Shown here piece by piece: positions 1 to 5,327 of a stretch of DNA of 10,828 nucleotides. Both the position numbers and the translations under genes were made by a program. The notes beneath the pieces were generated by a model. That model worked only from the letters and a program-made list of their open reading frames with translations, was not told where the DNA came from and did no database searches. This DNA comes from an uncultured Selenomonadaceae bacterium (GTDB lineage Bacteria > Bacillota > Negativicutes > Selenomonadales > Selenomonadaceae): NCBI GenBank assembly GCA_905233325.1, contig CAJODU010000037.1:1-10828 (forward strand). Direction: 5' to 3'. Numbering within the stretch: the stretch's first letter is position 1; each line of letters starts with the position of its first letter.

Positions 1-176
1 ACTTCGCCGGTCTCCGGATTGACAATAGTTAAAATTTTTTGCTTTTTGGCAGGTGTATCAAAATTATTTTTATTTTTCTTCCTTTTTTTGTCGGCTGATT
101 TTTTTATTTCAGATTTTGTTGTCGATTTGTTTTTCTTAGATTTAAAATTTTCATCATAATTTTTTACATCTGACAT
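1..176 (-). CDS. N-terminal part of a lysine-rich protein of unknown function (runs off the window)
   Basis: I do not recognise this gene. The 58 complete visible codons begin MSDVKNYDENFKSKKNKSTT. Residues 13-47 are almost all Lys, Asn, Ser, Thr and Arg, so the N-terminus is probably disordered and strongly basic. A more ordered segment follows (QKILTIVNPETGEV, residues 46-59, the last codon cut by the window edge), which may be the first strand of a folded domain. The ATG at 176 is chosen because a good Shine-Dalgarno (AAAGGTG, lying in the tadA stop region) sits 7 bases upstream. The gap to the tadA stop codon is 6 bp, so the two genes are almost certainly co-transcribed and possibly coupled. 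Basic tails of this kind often bind nucleic acid, but that is only inference. The reading frame is open to the window edge. Confidence 0.7.
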   Translation of the reverse strand, partial: MSDVKNYDENFKSKKNKSTTKSEIKKSADKKRKKNKNNFDTPAKKQKILTIVNPETGE

Positions 177-182
177 GATAAA

Positions 183-626
183 TCACCTTTTTGCTGTGAA
201 GAAATCTTTTAAAATATTTTTTGCAAAATCTTCAAGACAACCTGCAGTAACCTCTAACTGATGATTCATACAAGGGTTATTTGTTATGTTGAAGAGTGAT
301 TCTGCTGCACCATAAGGCGAAGGCAGGGCATAAACTAGACGCCGAACACGAGCAAGAACCAACGCACCGGCACACATCGGGCATGGTTCCATAGTAACAT
401 AAATAGTAGTATTGGTCAACCTCAAGCCCAAAATTTTTGAGGCCTCACGAATTGCAAGGATTTCAGCATGAGCCGTCGGATCTTTCAAAGTTTCTATCAT
501 ATTATGATTTTGAGCAGCAATAAAGCCGTCCTCACTAACGAGAACGGCACCTATTGGGACTTCATCTTTTAGAGCGGCGAGTTTAGCCTGTTCAATGGCA
601 AGAGTCATAAAATATTCATCATTCAT
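183..626 (-). CDS. tadA: tRNA-specific adenosine deaminase TadA
   Basis: This enzyme deaminates adenosine 34 of the tRNA-Arg(ACG) anticodon to inosine in the cytoplasm, allowing decoding of CGU, CGC and CGA. The 147-residue protein has the full CDA-fold signature: the zinc ligand and proton shuttle pair H53-A-E55 in DPTAHAE, and the PCPMC motif (81-85) with zinc ligands C82 and C85. VPIGAVLV (23-30) and the substrate-contacting Asn near N42 are also in place. Length is normal for bacterial TadA (about 150-170). It lies second in a minus-strand unit between a small basic protein gene (54 bp upstream) and a lysine-rich ORF (6 bp downstream). In many Firmicutes tadA is followed by the SRP RNA gene and dnaX; neither is seen here. 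The only in-frame start is the ATG at 626, and its ribosome site is unusually far away. Confidence 0.95.
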   Translation of the reverse strand: MNDEYFMTLAIEQAKLAALKDEVPIGAVLVSEDGFIAAQNHNMIETLKDPTAHAEILAIREASKILGLRLTNTTIYVTMEPCPMCAGALVLARVRRLVYALPSPYGAAESLFNITNNPCMNHQLEVTAGCLEDFAKNILKDFFTAKR

Positions 627-643
627 ATCAAAAAAATTTTCTT

Positions 644-650
644 ACCTCCC
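644..650 (-). promoter_or_regulatory. Shine-Dalgarno site of tadA with long spacer
   Basis: On the minus strand GGGAGGT lies 17 bases before the tadA ATG, against 5-10 normally. There is an in-frame TAA inside the SD region and no ATG, GTG or TTG between it and the ATG, so no closer-fitting start exists. The spacer is A/T-only apart from two G bases. The long spacing may lower translation of this gene, but that is inference. Confidence 0.5.
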
Positions 651-680
651 GACTTGTTCACTCACTCAGATAGAATCCGT

Positions 681-971
681 TCATTCGGCAACAAAACTCT
701 CAGCAACCAATTGATTAAGAGATAAACCTGAAAAATAGAATAGAGAGTGCGAGGGTGTAGAAGTGAGTTGTACTGAAGCGGCTACTGCAGCGGGTGAAAG
801 TTGTACAGTTGCGGCATCATTGTCTTTTTTCTCAATGGCGGCTTGCAGAGTAGTGCTGAATTTCTTTTTTGGATTACGCTCATCCTTGTAGCCATGCTTA
901 CGGTCGAAACGTTTTGATACATCATTCTCGGATGGTTTAATACGAGCAATGCGTTCAATTTTTTCCAACAT
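681..971 (-). CDS. Small protein of unknown function, basic N-terminal half
   Basis: I do not recognise this 96-residue protein. It starts MLEKIERIARIKPSENDVSK and its first half is highly charged (RFDRKHGYKDERNPKKK, roughly 21-37). This is followed by FSTTLQAAIEKK, likely a helix, and a low-complexity Ala/Val/Ser/Thr stretch ending in LVAESFVAE. No transmembrane segment or metal motif is visible. I place the start at the ATG at 971, not at the upstream in-frame codon at 998, because GGAAGGTG sits 7 bases before 971. It is the first gene of the unit that continues into tadA (54 bp gap, no hairpin seen). The charged N-terminus could be a nucleic-acid-binding segment, but nothing shows this directly. 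Confidence 0.6.
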   Translation of the reverse strand: MLEKIERIARIKPSENDVSKRFDRKHGYKDERNPKKKFSTTLQAAIEKKDNDAATVQLSPAAVAASVQLTSTPSHSLFYFSGLSLNQLVAESFVAE

Positions 972-1040
972 GATAATCACCTTCCTTGTTCTAATCACGT
1001 CAATTACTATATCGTCAAAAATGTTGAAAAACTTAAATAA

Positions 1041-1062
1041 TATAGATTAAAAATAGATTAAA
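1041..1062. repeat. Two tandem copies of an 11-bp direct repeat in a leader region
   Basis: The copies are tATAGATTAAA (1041-1051) and aATAGATTAAA (1052-1062), ten of eleven bases identical, repeated at exactly one helical turn. They lie 70-91 bp upstream of the start codon at 971 on the minus strand. Tandem direct repeats at one-turn spacing can bind a dimeric regulator, but in AT-rich DNA chance is a real alternative. Confidence 0.4.
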
Positions 1063-1086
1063 TTTTCATAAACTCGTCCGCCTAGC

Positions 1087-1120
1087 AAAAAGAACCCTAC
1101 CGATCACACGGCAGAGTTCT
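1087..1120 (-). terminator. Intrinsic terminator of mdh
   Basis: Read on the minus strand, GAACTCTGCCG pairs with CGGTAGGGTTC over 11 bp with two G-U wobbles around a 6-base loop, plus one flanking A-T pair. It is followed directly by TTTTT (complement of 1087-1091). It begins 34 bases after the mdh stop codon and separates mdh from the downstream minus-strand unit. Confidence 0.9.
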
Positions 1121-1153
1121 CTATTTATGATTTTATCGTTACATTGATATATT

Positions 1154-2107
1154 TTACGCTTTGAGAGCGTCACCAAGTCTGGAATTAGTCTCGCGAGCGG
1201 CTGCAACTGACTCGTCAAATTTGGCTTTCTCGTCGCCTTCAAGTTTGAGCTCAACGATCTTCTCAAGACCATTCTTGCCGAGGATAACGGGAACGCCAAT
1301 GCAGAGATCCTTTTCACCATATTCGCCATCGAGATAGACGCAGGAAGGAATCAGTTTATTAGCATCAAGAGCGATAGCCTCAACCATAGATGCTGCAGCA
1401 GCACCCGGAGCATACCAGGCAGAAGTGCCAAGAAGTTTAGTAAGGGTTGCACCGCCAACTTTGGTCTGCTCAACGGCTTCGGTGATGAGTTCCTGGCTGA
1501 GGAGCTGAGTTACAGGGATACCCTTGTAAGTTGCGAGGCTTACGAGAGGAACCATTGTCTTATCAGAGTGACCGCCAATAACCATACCGTCAACATCAGT
1601 CGGAGTGGCGTTGTAGCCGGCTTTTTGAAGAGCCTTGCTGAGGAAATAACGGAATCTGGAACTGTCGAGCATACCGCCTTGACCAAGAATACGATTGCGT
1701 GGAAGTTTGCTGTTCTTGAGTGCAAGATAAGTCATAGCGTCCATTGGGTTTGAAACGATGATGAAGATTGCCTCAGGTGAATGTTCGAGACAGGAATTCA
1801 TAACGCCGCCAACGATACCGGCATTGACACCGATCAAGTCTTCACGACTCATACCCGGCTTGCGAGGAATACCGGAAGTGATGATAATAACATGCGAGCC
1901 TGCCGTCGCTGCATAATCATTAGTCACGCCGGTGACTTTGGTGTTGAAGTTGAGCATATGGGCAGTCTGCATGATGTCCATAGCCTTGCCTTCACTGAGA
2001 CCCTCTTTAATGTCGATAAGGACAACTTCACTTGCAAAACCTTTAGTCGCGAGAACATTAGCGGCGGTTGCACCTACGTTACCTGCTCCAACTACAGTTA
2101 CTTTCAT
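1154..2107 (-). CDS. mdh: Malate dehydrogenase, LDH-like NAD-dependent type
   Basis: It interconverts malate and oxaloacetate with NAD(H) in the cytoplasm, a step in anaerobes of the reductive branch towards fumarate and succinate. The 317-residue protein has the Rossmann motif GAGNVG (7-12) with D32 at the end of the second strand, the usual mark of NAD over NADP preference. The active-site loop reads IPRKPGMSR (80-88): Arg at 82, where lactate dehydrogenases have Gln, is the classic malate-specificity residue, with R88 as the second carboxylate binder. SNP (119-121), D148 and R151 in LDSSRFR, and the catalytic H180 in GGHSD complete the site. It has its own promoter and terminator, so it appears monocistronic. 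GAGGGGG lies about 9 bases before the ATG. The rubredoxin gene is 92 bp upstream on the same strand. Confidence 0.95.
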   Translation of the reverse strand: MKVTVVGAGNVGATAANVLATKGFASEVVLIDIKEGLSEGKAMDIMQTAHMLNFNTKVTGVTNDYAATAGSHVIIITSGIPRKPGMSREDLIGVNAGIVGGVMNSCLEHSPEAIFIIVSNPMDAMTYLALKNSKLPRNRILGQGGMLDSSRFRYFLSKALQKAGYNATPTDVDGMVIGGHSDKTMVPLVSLATYKGIPVTQLLSQELITEAVEQTKVGGATLTKLLGTSAWYAPGAAAASMVEAIALDANKLIPSCVYLDGEYGEKDLCIGVPVILGKNGLEKIVELKLEGDEKAKFDESVAAARETNSRLGDALKA

Positions 2108-2147
2108 AAATCAAATCCCCCTCAAAATTTACTAATTGATCGAATTT

Positions 2148-2156
2148 ATTATAACA
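2148..2156 (-). promoter_or_regulatory. Extended -10 element of the mdh promoter
   Basis: Minus strand TGTTATAAT: a perfect TATAAT preceded by the TGn extension, about 40 bp before the mdh ATG. The -35 position 17 bp upstream is poor, which is common when an extended -10 is present. It gives mdh its own transcript despite the rubredoxin gene just upstream. Confidence 0.65.
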
Positions 2157-2199
2157 TATTCAAAAATAAATTACCATACTTTAGAAAATTTTTTCTCAA

Positions 2200-2355
2200 T
2201 TATGCTTCAGAGAAATCATCTTTGCCAACTCCGCAAAGCGGGCAAACCCAATCTTCCGGCAAATCCTCAAATTTCGTACCCGGTTCAATGCCATTATCGG
2301 GATCTCCCTGCTCCTCATCATACTCATAACCGCAGACATTACAGACATACTTCAT
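2200..2355 (-). CDS. Rubredoxin
   Basis: This small cytoplasmic electron carrier holds one Fe(Cys)4 centre. In anaerobes it typically feeds electrons to superoxide reductase, rubrerythrin or flavodiiron proteins for detoxification of oxygen species. The 51-residue protein starts MKYVCNVCGYEYD, with the first knuckle at C5 and C8, then the family stretch PGTKFEDLP (25-33) and the second knuckle DWVCPLCG with C38 and C41. All four ligands and the aromatic core (Y4, Y12, F29, W36, F48) are present, and the length is typical (about 52). It is easy to miss because of its size. GGGGAG lies about 10 bases before the ATG and a strong promoter sits 43 bp upstream. No terminator is obvious, so some transcripts may read into mdh 92 bp downstream. 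No partner oxidoreductase is in the window. Confidence 0.96.
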   Translation of the reverse strand: MKYVCNVCGYEYDEEQGDPDNGIEPGTKFEDLPEDWVCPLCGVGKDDFSEA

Positions 2356-2397
2356 AAAAAAGTTACTCCCCTCATCACAAAACTTATTATTGACTTC

Positions 2398-2425
2398 ATT
2401 GTATCACAAATTTCCGGCACGTCAA
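2398..2425 (-). promoter_or_regulatory. SigA-type promoter of rubredoxin
   Basis: Minus strand: -35 TTGACG (2420-2425), 16-bp spacer, -10 TACAAT (2398-2403) with a TGA extension directly before it. The -10 lies 42 bp upstream of the rubredoxin ATG. Confidence 0.8.
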
Positions 2426-2479
2426 CAGGTTAGAAAAATTTATTATAATTTTATGAATTTACAAATTTAAGCAGGAAAT

Positions 2480-2575
2480 TTACAGTAACTTCAAAAGTTC
2501 TTGAAAATAAGCACAAGATCAACGTATTACAGTTTGACCTTCTTTGTTGCAAAAATTTGTTGCAGTAATTACAGT
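2480..2575. repeat. Three copies of TTACAGT in the divergent promoter region
   Basis: The heptamer TTACAGT begins at 2480, 2527 and 2569 (steps of 47 and 42 bp). The second and third copies extend to the shared 10-mer ATTACAGTTT (2526-2535 and 2568-2577), 42 bp or about four helical turns apart. The first copy is part of TTACAGTAA. The third overlaps the 8-bp perfect palindrome GTAATTAC (2565-2572), inside the spacer of the plus-strand promoter. The layout resembles repeated operator half-sites; the regulator is unknown. Confidence 0.45.
2543..2564. repeat. Direct repeat TTTGTTGCA x2 overlapping the -35 box
   Basis: TTTGTTGCA occurs at 2543-2551 and again at 2556-2564, separated by AAAA (period 13). 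The second copy covers most of the -35 box of the plus-strand promoter, so a protein bound here would be expected to affect that promoter. Confidence 0.5.
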
Positions 2576-2588
2576 TTTCTGATACAAT
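2560..2588 (+). promoter_or_regulatory. SigA-type promoter of the plus-strand gene series
   Basis: -35 TTGCAG (2560-2565), 17-bp spacer, -10 TACAAT (2583-2588) preceded by TGA as an extended -10. It lies 29 bp before the first ATG (2618), which has a strong GGGAGG site 8 bases upstream. No later promoter is obvious in the series, so this may drive several genes. Confidence 0.8.
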
Positions 2589-2617
2589 ATTAAAAAAACT
2601 TACGGGAGGCAGAAAAA

Positions 2618-3163
2618 ATGGCATTTGGCAGACAAGACAATAAGGCAAACGACAACGCCGATATGAAAATCGTCAAATTCACTACAATGGTTCAAGAAGT
2701 TGATCACTATCTCTTGGGAGCAAGCGGTCGTGCAGGCGGCGTCTTTATCTTCGGCAAGTATAAGGTTTACTACTCACAAATTCTCAAAAGGTACAACGCT
2801 GATCCCTTCATTTCCGTGATGGAAAATATCTTTAATCCCGGAAAAGGCGGTCCGGTTGACTTGGTTGATGAGACGGTGGTCATTCAGACCTTCAAAGAGA
2901 TGAAAAACAAGCAGGAAAAGAAATTCAACGAGTATTATCGCCTTATGTTCTGGTTGCTCTTTGCCGCCGCCGTCAATGATGAAATTTACAACAACGAGCT
3001 GTCGAGTATTGCTGACTTTGCCTACTGTCTTGAATTTACTGAAAAGATGATGGGCGATTGGTGTGTCGTTGTTGATTATCTTTTGAGCGGCAACCACCTC
3101 AGCGAGATGAGTCCTCTGCCGCTTGAATCTCCCGAAGGTATTTCATATTTCCTGCACAGATAG
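2618..3163 (+). CDS. Conserved-looking hypothetical protein, helical C-terminal half
   Basis: I do not recognise this 181-residue protein. No signal peptide is present, and the N-terminus (MAFGRQDNKANDNAD) is polar. A glycine-rich turn GASGRAGGVFIFG (34-46) is followed by a mixed region. The stretch at about 96-150 looks helical: KKFNEYYRLMFWLLFAAAV, then NDEIYNNELSSIADFAY. The pattern hydrophobic helix, then N/D-x-E-I-x-x-x-E-L-x-x-I-x-x-F resembles TerB-like helical domains (ADGEIDxxE), but the match is loose and the metal-type acidic residues are only partly kept. FWLLFAAAV is short for a membrane span. Strong promoter and SD site indicate a real, expressed gene. It leads a series with a 13-bp gap to the next unknown gene, which suggests a shared role that the sequence does not reveal. 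Confidence 0.75.
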   Translation: MAFGRQDNKANDNADMKIVKFTTMVQEVDHYLLGASGRAGGVFIFGKYKVYYSQILKRYNADPFISVMENIFNPGKGGPVDLVDETVVIQTFKEMKNKQEKKFNEYYRLMFWLLFAAAVNDEIYNNELSSIADFAYCLEFTEKMMGDWCVVVDYLLSGNHLSEMSPLPLESPEGISYFLHR

Positions 3164-3176
3164 GACGTGATATCTT

Positions 3177-3515
3177 ATGGCAAAGAGAGTCAAGGTTATT
3201 CCCATCGAAAGAGATAAAAATCTCAAAAATAACAAGGGTCGCCCGACTTACCGCACTTCAAAATCAGCAACCATTCACCTGTCCGAGCAGCAGAAAGCTG
3301 AAGCGGTAAAGCTGTTTAATATGGCAAAAGGTATTTTGATGAATACTGTTCTTGATGTTGATATAAATTCCAGAAGGATGCAATATATGGCTGTGCATAT
3401 CCTCGGTCATATTGAATTTGATATTGATGCCGGTTCCAGACCGCTTGAAAAGGCTGTCGAAAAGTCAAATATGCGCGGCGGTATTCAAAAATATCTTAAA
3501 GCCATATCCTATTAA
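3177..3515 (+). CDS. Small basic hypothetical protein
   Basis: I do not recognise this 112-residue protein. The N-terminal third (MAKRVKVIPIERDKNLKNNK, then GRPTYRTSKSATIHLS) is rich in Lys and Arg and probably extended. From about residue 36 the pattern EQQKAEAVKLFNMAKGILMN, then NSRRMQYMAVHILGHIEFDI, suggests two or three amphipathic helices. A charged C-terminus follows (LEKAVEKSNMRGGIQKYLKAI). There is no cysteine, membrane span or known catalytic motif. The ribosome site (AGGA, about 11 bases before the ATG) is weak, so translation may depend partly on the gene ending 13 bp upstream. The basic tail plus helical body would fit a nucleic-acid-binding or adaptor protein, but this is a guess. 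Confidence 0.7.
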   Translation: MAKRVKVIPIERDKNLKNNKGRPTYRTSKSATIHLSEQQKAEAVKLFNMAKGILMNTVLDVDINSRRMQYMAVHILGHIEFDIDAGSRPLEKAVEKSNMRGGIQKYLKAISY

Positions 3516-3517
3516 TT

Positions 3518-3525
3518 GAGAGGTG
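3518..3525 (+). promoter_or_regulatory. Shine-Dalgarno site that sets a TTG start
   Basis: GAGAGGTG ends 8 bases before TTG at 3534. The open frame extends up to 3516 (TTG) and includes a GTG at 3525, but those codons lie before or inside this SD site. TTG at 3534 is therefore the best supported start of the reductase-like gene. Confidence 0.7.
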
Positions 3526-3533
3526 TGATATTA

Positions 3534-4358
3534 TTGGCTGCAAATTTTATTAAGGGAATTATAGGCGACGGATACCTCACTGAGATTATTCTTACGGCTT
3601 TCACGCGGCAGATCGGTATCAGTCCCAACGATACTTATGTCTTGGCAAGCACTTCCGGTCGTTGCCAGGAACTCTTGGAACAATTTAACGTCCACGCCGT
3701 CCAAAATTCAATGGTATTCGTTCCTCCTGCTAAGATGATCATTTTGGCAGTTGAGCCGAACGATGCCAGAGAGATTATGCGTCAAATTTCCAGAAAAGTC
3801 TCTGACGATGTGTTGATAATTTCCGTAGTACAAGGCTTGAAACTTCGTGAGATAGAAGGATATTTTCCCGACAAAATGGTTATCAGAATGATAGTCAATC
3901 CTTGGATTATAAGTGGTCATGGTGTTTCAACTTATATAGTCGGCAAAAATCATTCCGAAGAATCAGGAAATATAGCCAGAGCCCTGTTGACTTCTCTCGG
4001 TGAAATGGTTGAAGTCAGTTCTGAAGATGAACTTGAGATTGTAGGTGAACTAATCTTGAGCGAGACGGTTTACACTTTCCTTACCGTCAAGGCACTTATG
4101 GACAGCGGTAAGACTGCCGGTCTTTCACTCGAAAAATCCAGAGAAATTGTAATGAAGATACTTGCAAGCAGTACGAAGGCGATTGCCGGTTCAGATGATC
4201 TGACGGATTCTGTAATTCAGCACAGCTACAGTCAGAGTGACTATATCAACAAAGGCAAGGAACTGTTGGATAAGTATAATATAATGACGAATTTCCAAAA
4301 ATCCTTTGAGGAACCGTTGGAGGCAAAGGATATTTATAAATTCCGTTATCGCTGGTAA
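3534..4358 (+). CDS. Divergent pyrroline-5-carboxylate reductase-like protein (ProC/ComER family fold)
   Basis: The 274-residue protein follows the ProC layout: an N-terminal NAD(P)-binding Rossmann domain and a C-terminal helical dimerisation domain. Recognisable landmarks are GIIGDGYLTE (8-17, the dinucleotide loop), MIILAVEPNDAREIM (68-82), VLIISVVQGLKL (93-104) and VIRMIVNPWI (116-125, where ProC has R-x-MPNTP). Key positions are altered. The loop reads G-D-G-Y-L-T instead of G-x-G-x-M-G/A, the MPN motif is IVN, SGSGPAY is replaced by LILSETVYTF, and the VTSPGGTT region has no match in SVIQHSYSQ. It therefore probably does not make proline. ComER of Bacillus is a known ProC-like protein with another role, so a non-catalytic or altered function is plausible. 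It starts at TTG and lies 18 bp after the basic hypothetical gene. Confidence 0.7.
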   Translation: MAANFIKGIIGDGYLTEIILTAFTRQIGISPNDTYVLASTSGRCQELLEQFNVHAVQNSMVFVPPAKMIILAVEPNDAREIMRQISRKVSDDVLIISVVQGLKLREIEGYFPDKMVIRMIVNPWIISGHGVSTYIVGKNHSEESGNIARALLTSLGEMVEVSSEDELEIVGELILSETVYTFLTVKALMDSGKTAGLSLEKSREIVMKILASSTKAIAGSDDLTDSVIQHSYSQSDYINKGKELLDKYNIMTNFQKSFEEPLEAKDIYKFRYRW

Positions 4359-4442
4359 ATTAAATTCAGAGGCGGGCATTGCAGCAGACATTAATCTACA
4401 CGCTTTTTTGCTCGCTTAATTTATTTATGGAGGCCTTTTTAA
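4359..4442 (+). other. 84-bp gap before htpX
   Basis: This is the largest gap in the plus-strand series. I see no good -35/-10 pair and no compact hairpin followed by T residues. GCGGGC could pair with GCTCGC further on, but only across a loop of about 35 bases. GGAGG at 4429-4433 serves htpX. Whether htpX shares the upstream transcript or has a weak promoter here cannot be settled by eye. Confidence 0.35.
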
Positions 4443-5300
4443 ATGAATATGCTTAAAACTACCGTTTTGATGGCATTGCTGACAGGATTGATGATTGCAA
4501 TCGGCGGAGCAGTTGCCGGAGAAAGCGGTGCAGTTATTATGTGTATTATTTCGATAGGAATGAATTTTTTTAGTTACTGGTTCAGTGACAGCATGGTTTT
4601 GAAGATGTATGACGCCAAGCAGGTGGACGCAAACTCTGCACCGCAGCTCTATAATCTCGTCGCTAAACTTGCTCAAAATGCTAATTTACCTATGCCGAGA
4701 GTTTATATCATAAATAGTGACGTTCCCAACGCCTTCGCGACAGGCAGGAATCCCGAACACGCCGCAGTTGCCGTCACGACAGGTATAATGAATGTTCTCG
4801 ACTACAACGAGATCAGCGGTGTACTCGGTCACGAACTCGCCCACGTCAAACATAGAGATATTCTGATCTCAACCATCGCCGCTTCAATCGCCGGTGTAAT
4901 TTCAATGATCGCCAATATCGCACAGTGGGCGGCTATTTTCGGCACTCGTTCTGATGATGAAGATAACGGCGGTATCTTTGGCACGCTTTTCACGATTATC
5001 GTCGCACCACTTGCGGCTATGTTGATTCAAATGGCAATTTCTCGCTCTCGTGAGTATGATGCCGACAAGACCGGCGGCGAGATCTGCGGCAATCCCTTAT
5101 ATCTTGCCTCAGCACTTGAGAAGATTGAATATTATGCTCAACATTCAGCACCGCTGCATGATGCAAGTCCCGCGACGGCTCATATGTTCATCATCAACCC
5201 GCTGGAAAATGCAAAGGTAGCACTCAAGGGACTCTTCTCAACACACCCAGCAACTTCTGAGAGAATCGCTCGCCTGCGTCAACAAGCAGGAAATAATTAA
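4443..5300 (+). CDS. htpX: Membrane zinc metalloprotease HtpX (M48B)
   Basis: This inner-membrane protease degrades misfolded membrane proteins and is stress-linked in many bacteria. The 285-residue protein shows two N-terminal hydrophobic segments (about 5-22 and 29-47) and the family marker PNAFATG (95-101). The zinc site is H130-E-L-A-H134 with catalytic E131, with E204 in SREYDAD as the likely third ligand. Two further hydrophobic stretches lie at about 141-165 and 181-199, with an acidic loop (RSDDEDNGG) between them. The C-terminal FSTHPATSERI is typical. Length matches the family (about 280-295). GGAGG lies 9 bases before the ATG. The next gene, a Uma2-type nuclease homologue, begins 27 bp downstream. 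No heat-shock element (such as a CIRCE inverted repeat) is visible upstream. Confidence 0.96.
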   Translation: MNMLKTTVLMALLTGLMIAIGGAVAGESGAVIMCIISIGMNFFSYWFSDSMVLKMYDAKQVDANSAPQLYNLVAKLAQNANLPMPRVYIINSDVPNAFATGRNPEHAAVAVTTGIMNVLDYNEISGVLGHELAHVKHRDILISTIAASIAGVISMIANIAQWAAIFGTRSDDEDNGGIFGTLFTIIVAPLAAMLIQMAISRSREYDADKTGGEICGNPLYLASALEKIEYYAQHSAPLHDASPATAHMFIINPLENAKVALKGLFSTHPATSERIARLRQQAGNN

Positions 5301-5327
5301 TTAATGATCGTGAGGTGTGGTATAACT

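Larger units (their letters stand above)
972..1153. other. Intergenic region between mdh and the small-protein/tadA unit
   Basis: This AT-rich stretch holds the mdh terminator (1087-1120) and, left of it, the leader of the minus-strand unit starting at 971. I found no convincing SigA promoter. On the minus strand there are two TTGACG hexamers (998-1003 and 1013-1018, 15 bp apart) and a TATAGT at 1006-1011, but none gives a good -35/-10 pair. A promoter must exist nearby because the terminator insulates this unit from mdh. Confidence 0.35.

Noticed and set aside
1066..1329. Minus-strand frame overlapping the mdh 3' end and its terminator
   Set aside because: It runs through the terminator and overlaps the mdh coding region in another frame; no ribosome site.
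1781..2329. Long plus-strand open frame (182 codons) across mdh and rubredoxin
   Set aside because: It is antisense to two unmistakable genes, has no SD site and its product is low-quality sequence; it is a shadow of the real frames.
2442..2449. A TATAAT box readable on both strands in the rubredoxin upstream region
   Set aside because: No acceptable -35 at 16-18 bp on either strand, and a better rubredoxin promoter exists nearer the gene.
2490..2505. Inverted repeat TTCAA-N6-TTGAA as an operator or small hairpin
   Set aside because: Arms of only 5 bp in AT-rich DNA are expected by chance; no second copy seen.
4372..4414. GCGGGC / GCTCGC pairing as a terminator before htpX
   Set aside because: Only 6 bp with a loop of about 35 bases and no T-run after it; too weak to call.
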